Shown here in pieces: positions 60,993 to 64,000 of a stretch of 64,000 bases of DNA. The number at the start of each line of letters is the position of its first letter. Positions within the stretch are counted from its first letter, which is position 1. The translations under genes were made by a program, and so were the position numbers. Source of the DNA: Acinetobacter ursingii DSM 16037 = CIP 107286 (GTDB lineage: Bacteria > Pseudomonadota > Gammaproteobacteria > Pseudomonadales > Moraxellaceae); NCBI RefSeq assembly GCF_000368825.1, contig NZ_KB849716.1:143936-207935 (forward strand), read 5' to 3'. The notes under the pieces were generated by a model. That model made no database searches and had not been told where the DNA came from. It was given only the letters and a program-made list of their open reading frames with translations.

Positions 60993-63515
60993 CTAGAAAG
61001 TACGGCCGATTTCAAACTGAATTTCCTTGGTTTCATCACCATCTTTATCATTTAATGGGAATGCATAACTTAATGACAGAGGACCAATCATGGTAATCCA
61101 CGTAAAGCCAACACCCACACTATAACGAAGATTGCTTAAATCCAGATTATAGTTATCTTTACAATATTGTTTTGCATCTACAGGCGTGGTAGAACCATTC
61201 AAATAAAGATTTCCTGAAGCAGTTTTACACTGTGTATCAAAAACCTGACCACCTTCTGCAAATATTACAGGTCGTACCTGACGTGCCCAGTCCCCTTTAA
61301 ATGGAATAGGTAAAGCAAGCTCAGTACCAAATTGTACTAAAGCATTGCCACCGACTTCTTCTGGATCCCAATCACGCGTTCTACTCTCGTTATAAGTTAC
61401 ACCCGGATACTTAGGTCCCAGTGTATTGACATCATAACCACGTACCGATCCGTAACCACCTGCAAAGAAGTTTTTATAAAACGGCAAATCATTACCATAA
61501 CCGAATTTACCGTAGCCACGAAGTACAAAATCATGACCTAATGGGAAATAAGCCTGAGTATCAAACGTGGCTTTTTGATAATCAACGTCACCACCTGGTA
61601 AACCAACTTCAAGATTTAAACGATGATACATACCCGAAGTAGGGAAAATCGGACGATTTAAAGTATTGTATGACCAACCCAAATTCAAGTTGTAGGTAAA
61701 GAATTCACCCTCGAATGCATTATCAAATGGAGTCATATCAATTACAGTACCATTGGCATCTTTACATTCGTATGCGTTTGTATCTGAATTCAGCTCATAC
61801 GTACCACTACAATATGACCCCTGACCCGTTGCCTTACCGCCATTTTTAAGTAAGTAATCTCGAACATAGGTTGACACATAAGGACCAGTGGTAACTTTGG
61901 TATTATCCACACCAATCGATGCACTCACATTCTGGTTTTCATCAATTGGATAACCAAAACTTAAACTACCACCGATACTGTCAGTCACATAGTTACTGAC
62001 GTTATAGTCATCATTCAGTTTGGTTTTACGATAATAGACATTATAACCACGACTCACACCGTCAATAGTGAAATACGGGTCAGTCACACTCAGGTTATAG
62101 TAATCCTGTGTTTCAGAGCGTGATAAATCAATTGCAACACGGTTACCTGTACCCAAGAAGTTCGTCTGACTTAACCCTGCCTGAAATGTTACACCGCCAC
62201 TTTGAGAGTAACCAACTGCAAGTGTAGTCGTTCCAGAATGTTGCTCTTCAACATTAACATTCAAATCAACTTGATCTGGAGAATTGGGCACACGAACAGG
62301 TTTCACATCAACAGTTTTAAAGAAACCTGTACGCTCTAAACGCACTTTTGAAAGATCAATTTTTTCATTACTAGCAAGTGCGCCTTCCATTTGGCGCATT
62401 TCACGACGTAAAACCTCATCGGCAGTTTTACTGTTTCCAGAGAAATTGATGCGTCGTACTGTCACCTGCTGCCCCGGATTGATATAGTAATTCATATCAA
62501 CCGTACGAGTTTCGTTATTAATTTGCGGAACCACGTTTACATCAGCAAAGTAATAGCCAGCATTTCCATATTTACGCAACAATAACTGCTTCACCGCATT
62601 TACTTTTTCTTGTGAATAAGTGTCGCCATCTTTATAAATTTTTAATGCCTGTAATTCTTCTGGCTTATACAGCGCATCACCTAAGAATTTAGTTTCACCA
62701 AACTTGAACTGCTGACCTTCATCAACAGAAACTTCAATAAAGATATGCTTTTTATCTTCACTAATATTGAGCTGGGAATTATTGATATTAAAGTTGATGT
62801 AGCCTTTATTCAAATACAAAGCACGTAATGCTTCAAGGCTCGCCGCCATTTTCTCGCGAGCATAGCGGTCATTACGAGTAACAATAGAAGCCCAGCCAGA
62901 TTCTTTGACTGCAAAAGCCTGTTTAATGTCATCATCACTAAATACAGTATTGCCAATAATATTAATATCAAAGACTTTTGCAGGCTTACCTTCATAAAAT
63001 TCGATGGTTAAATCTACACGGTTATTTGGGCGAGCTGTCGTGGTGACTTTGATGTCCGCATCATAACGACCTTGCTGTGTATATTGTTGCTCAAGTTCTG
63101 TTTCAAGAGTTTGCAAAGAAGATTTTTTAAGAACTTCTCCTTCGCTAACGCCCATTTTCTTTAAGCCATCTTGCAGAGCTTCTTTGGGGATGAGCTTATT
63201 GCCTTTAAATTCAATTTTTGAAATAACAGGACGTTCTACAACCTTAAAGACCAAAATATCATTTTGCTTATAAGTTTGAATATCATCAAAAAGACCAGTC
63301 GCATAAAGCGTACGAATGGCATCAGCAATGGTTGGATCGTCGACACGATCGCCACTGTTTATCGGCAACATGGTATAAACATTTGCAGGAGTGAGGCGAA
63401 CTAAACCTTCGACTTTGATATCTCGTGCAATGAAGTCATTCGCTGCATATGCTTGTTGTACTGCCGCCATAGCACTAACAAGTGCCAAAGGCATTAATAA
63501 ATGTGTGTGCCGCAT
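60993..63515 (-). CDS. bamA: Outer-membrane assembly factor BamA
   Basis: 840 residues, slightly longer than E. coli BamA (810). Signal peptide about 1-24 (ending AYA-A), five POTRA domains (about 25-425), then the Omp85 barrel. The loop-6 motif is seen as VRGYDVNTLGP, and the barrel ends in Phe (IQFEIGRTF). Two cysteine pairs fall in barrel loops: about 567 and 582 (YCSG to YECK), and about 761 and 783 (QCKT to YCKD). It inserts beta-barrel proteins into the outer membrane. Lies between rseP and skp. Confidence 0.97.
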   Translation of the reverse strand: MRHTHLLMPLALVSAMAAVQQAYAANDFIARDIKVEGLVRLTPANVYTMLPINSGDRVDDPTIADAIRTLYATGLFDDIQTYKQNDILVFKVVERPVISKIEFKGNKLIPKEALQDGLKKMGVSEGEVLKKSSLQTLETELEQQYTQQGRYDADIKVTTTARPNNRVDLTIEFYEGKPAKVFDINIIGNTVFSDDDIKQAFAVKESGWASIVTRNDRYAREKMAASLEALRALYLNKGYINFNINNSQLNISEDKKHIFIEVSVDEGQQFKFGETKFLGDALYKPEELQALKIYKDGDTYSQEKVNAVKQLLLRKYGNAGYYFADVNVVPQINNETRTVDMNYYINPGQQVTVRRINFSGNSKTADEVLRREMRQMEGALASNEKIDLSKVRLERTGFFKTVDVKPVRVPNSPDQVDLNVNVEEQHSGTTTLAVGYSQSGGVTFQAGLSQTNFLGTGNRVAIDLSRSETQDYYNLSVTDPYFTIDGVSRGYNVYYRKTKLNDDYNVSNYVTDSIGGSLSFGYPIDENQNVSASIGVDNTKVTTGPYVSTYVRDYLLKNGGKATGQGSYCSGTYELNSDTNAYECKDANGTVIDMTPFDNAFEGEFFTYNLNLGWSYNTLNRPIFPTSGMYHRLNLEVGLPGGDVDYQKATFDTQAYFPLGHDFVLRGYGKFGYGNDLPFYKNFFAGGYGSVRGYDVNTLGPKYPGVTYNESRTRDWDPEEVGGNALVQFGTELALPIPFKGDWARQVRPVIFAEGGQVFDTQCKTASGNLYLNGSTTPVDAKQYCKDNYNLDLSNLRYSVGVGFTWITMIGPLSLSYAFPLNDKDGDETKEIQFEIGRTF

Positions 63516-63554
63516 GCCAGATTTTTCCAGTAAGTTAATTTTTCCATCTAAACG

Positions 63555-64000
63555 TTATAAACGCATAAAATCATTAAAGAGAGCCAAGAGCATCATACTG
63601 CCGAGCAGTACCATACCAATTTTTAAGCCCATCATTTGTATTTGTTCGGAAACAGGTTTACCGCGAATTGCTTCGATAAAATAATAAACCAAATGTCCAC
63701 CATCCAACATAGGGATCGGCAATAAATTTAAAATTCCAAGACTTACACTCATCAATGCCATAAACGAGATAAACGTTTGCCATCCCATTTCAGCACTTTG
63801 CCCAGCAACTTTAGCAATAGTAATTGGGCCTGATAAATTTTCAAGTCCAATTAAACCTCTAAACATTTTGACGATCGAGTTTAAAATCATGCCAGAAATT
63901 TGAGTGGTTTTATCCACTGCCATCCCTAAGGCCTGAGCTGGATTATATTGAATCGTTTGTTTGTAGTCGTTAGGAATATTGACTTTAGCAGGGTTACTTT
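63555..64000 (-). CDS. rseP: Site-2 zinc protease RseP (C-terminal part)
   Basis: The frame enters from beyond position 64000; about 148 residues of the C-terminal end are visible. Seen: LSGPITIAKVAGQSAEMGWQ, SVSLGILNLLPIPMLDGGHL with the zinc-binding Asp in the LDG motif, and a final membrane segment. The N-terminal HExxH and PDZ domains lie outside the window. RseP cuts membrane-bound anti-sigma factors. Followed by bamA after a 39-bp gap, the usual order. Confidence 0.93.
   Translation of the reverse strand, partial: SNPAKVNIPNDYKQTIQYNPAQALGMAVDKTTQISGMILNSIVKMFRGLIGLENLSGPITIAKVAGQSAEMGWQTFISFMALMSVSLGILNLLPIPMLDGGHLVYYFIEAIRGKPVSEQIQMMGLKIGMVLLGSMMLLALFNDFMRL

Overview
The window is ordinary chromosomal DNA of a gammaproteobacterium, almost certainly Acinetobacter. 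The base composition is AT-rich. The gene neighbourhoods (pyrG-kdsA-eno-ftsB-ispD, recA-recX-4.5S RNA, rseP-bamA-skp-lpxD-fabZ-lpxA), the NasS/NasT nitrate regulators, a PutA without the N-terminal DNA-binding domain, and the protein sequences all fit that genus. I see no prophage, CRISPR array, rRNA or tRNA gene, no intact insertion sequence and no cluster resembling a defence system.

Layout. Positions 1-6.5 kb hold assimilatory nitrate/nitrite genes. On the minus strand are narK, nirB and the start of a NirD-flavoprotein fusion that leaves the window; divergently lie nasT and nasS. The region between them carries two back-to-back sigma-54 promoters and a two-hairpin ANTAR-type leader, so the control circuit can be read from the DNA. 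From 6.5 to 9.5 kb lie a hydrolase-lipoprotein pseudogene and dadA. From 9.7 to 14.7 kb is the housekeeping run ispD/ftsB/eno/kdsA/pyrG. From 15 to 21 kb are a lipoprotein, two alpha/beta hydrolases, an NTF2-like protein, fadH, and a PadR regulator with a pair of perfect palindromic operators between it and fadH. From 21 to 30 kb are transport and proline catabolism genes (kgtP, a sirtuin, putP, an Lrp-type regulator, putA). From 30 to 45.5 kb are mixed housekeeping genes (trmA, glnS, ppiB, lpxH, fba, pgk, a Maf protein, roxA) and several small or unknown genes. From 45.6 to 54.9 kb are an FMN glutamate synthase-like protein, a DyP peroxidase, a tandem thioredoxin-fold protein, rraA, rpsT, cysQ and hslR. 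From 55 to 64 kb are recA, recX, the 4.5S RNA gene, cpoB and the outer-membrane/lipid A cluster.

Signs of decay and small-scale change are the most notable part of the accessory content. One lipoprotein hydrolase has lost the segment carrying its nucleophile. An inner-membrane protein gene and a small lipoprotein gene are each interrupted by an in-frame TAA with coding continuing afterwards. Two copies of a 79-bp palindromic MITE-like element, in opposite orientation, sit about 8.7 kb apart, and one of them supplies the last codons and stop of a small membrane protein. No wholly new multi-gene system is visible. The best leads are the nitrate control region, the NirD fusion, the PadR operator pair and the 79-bp element.
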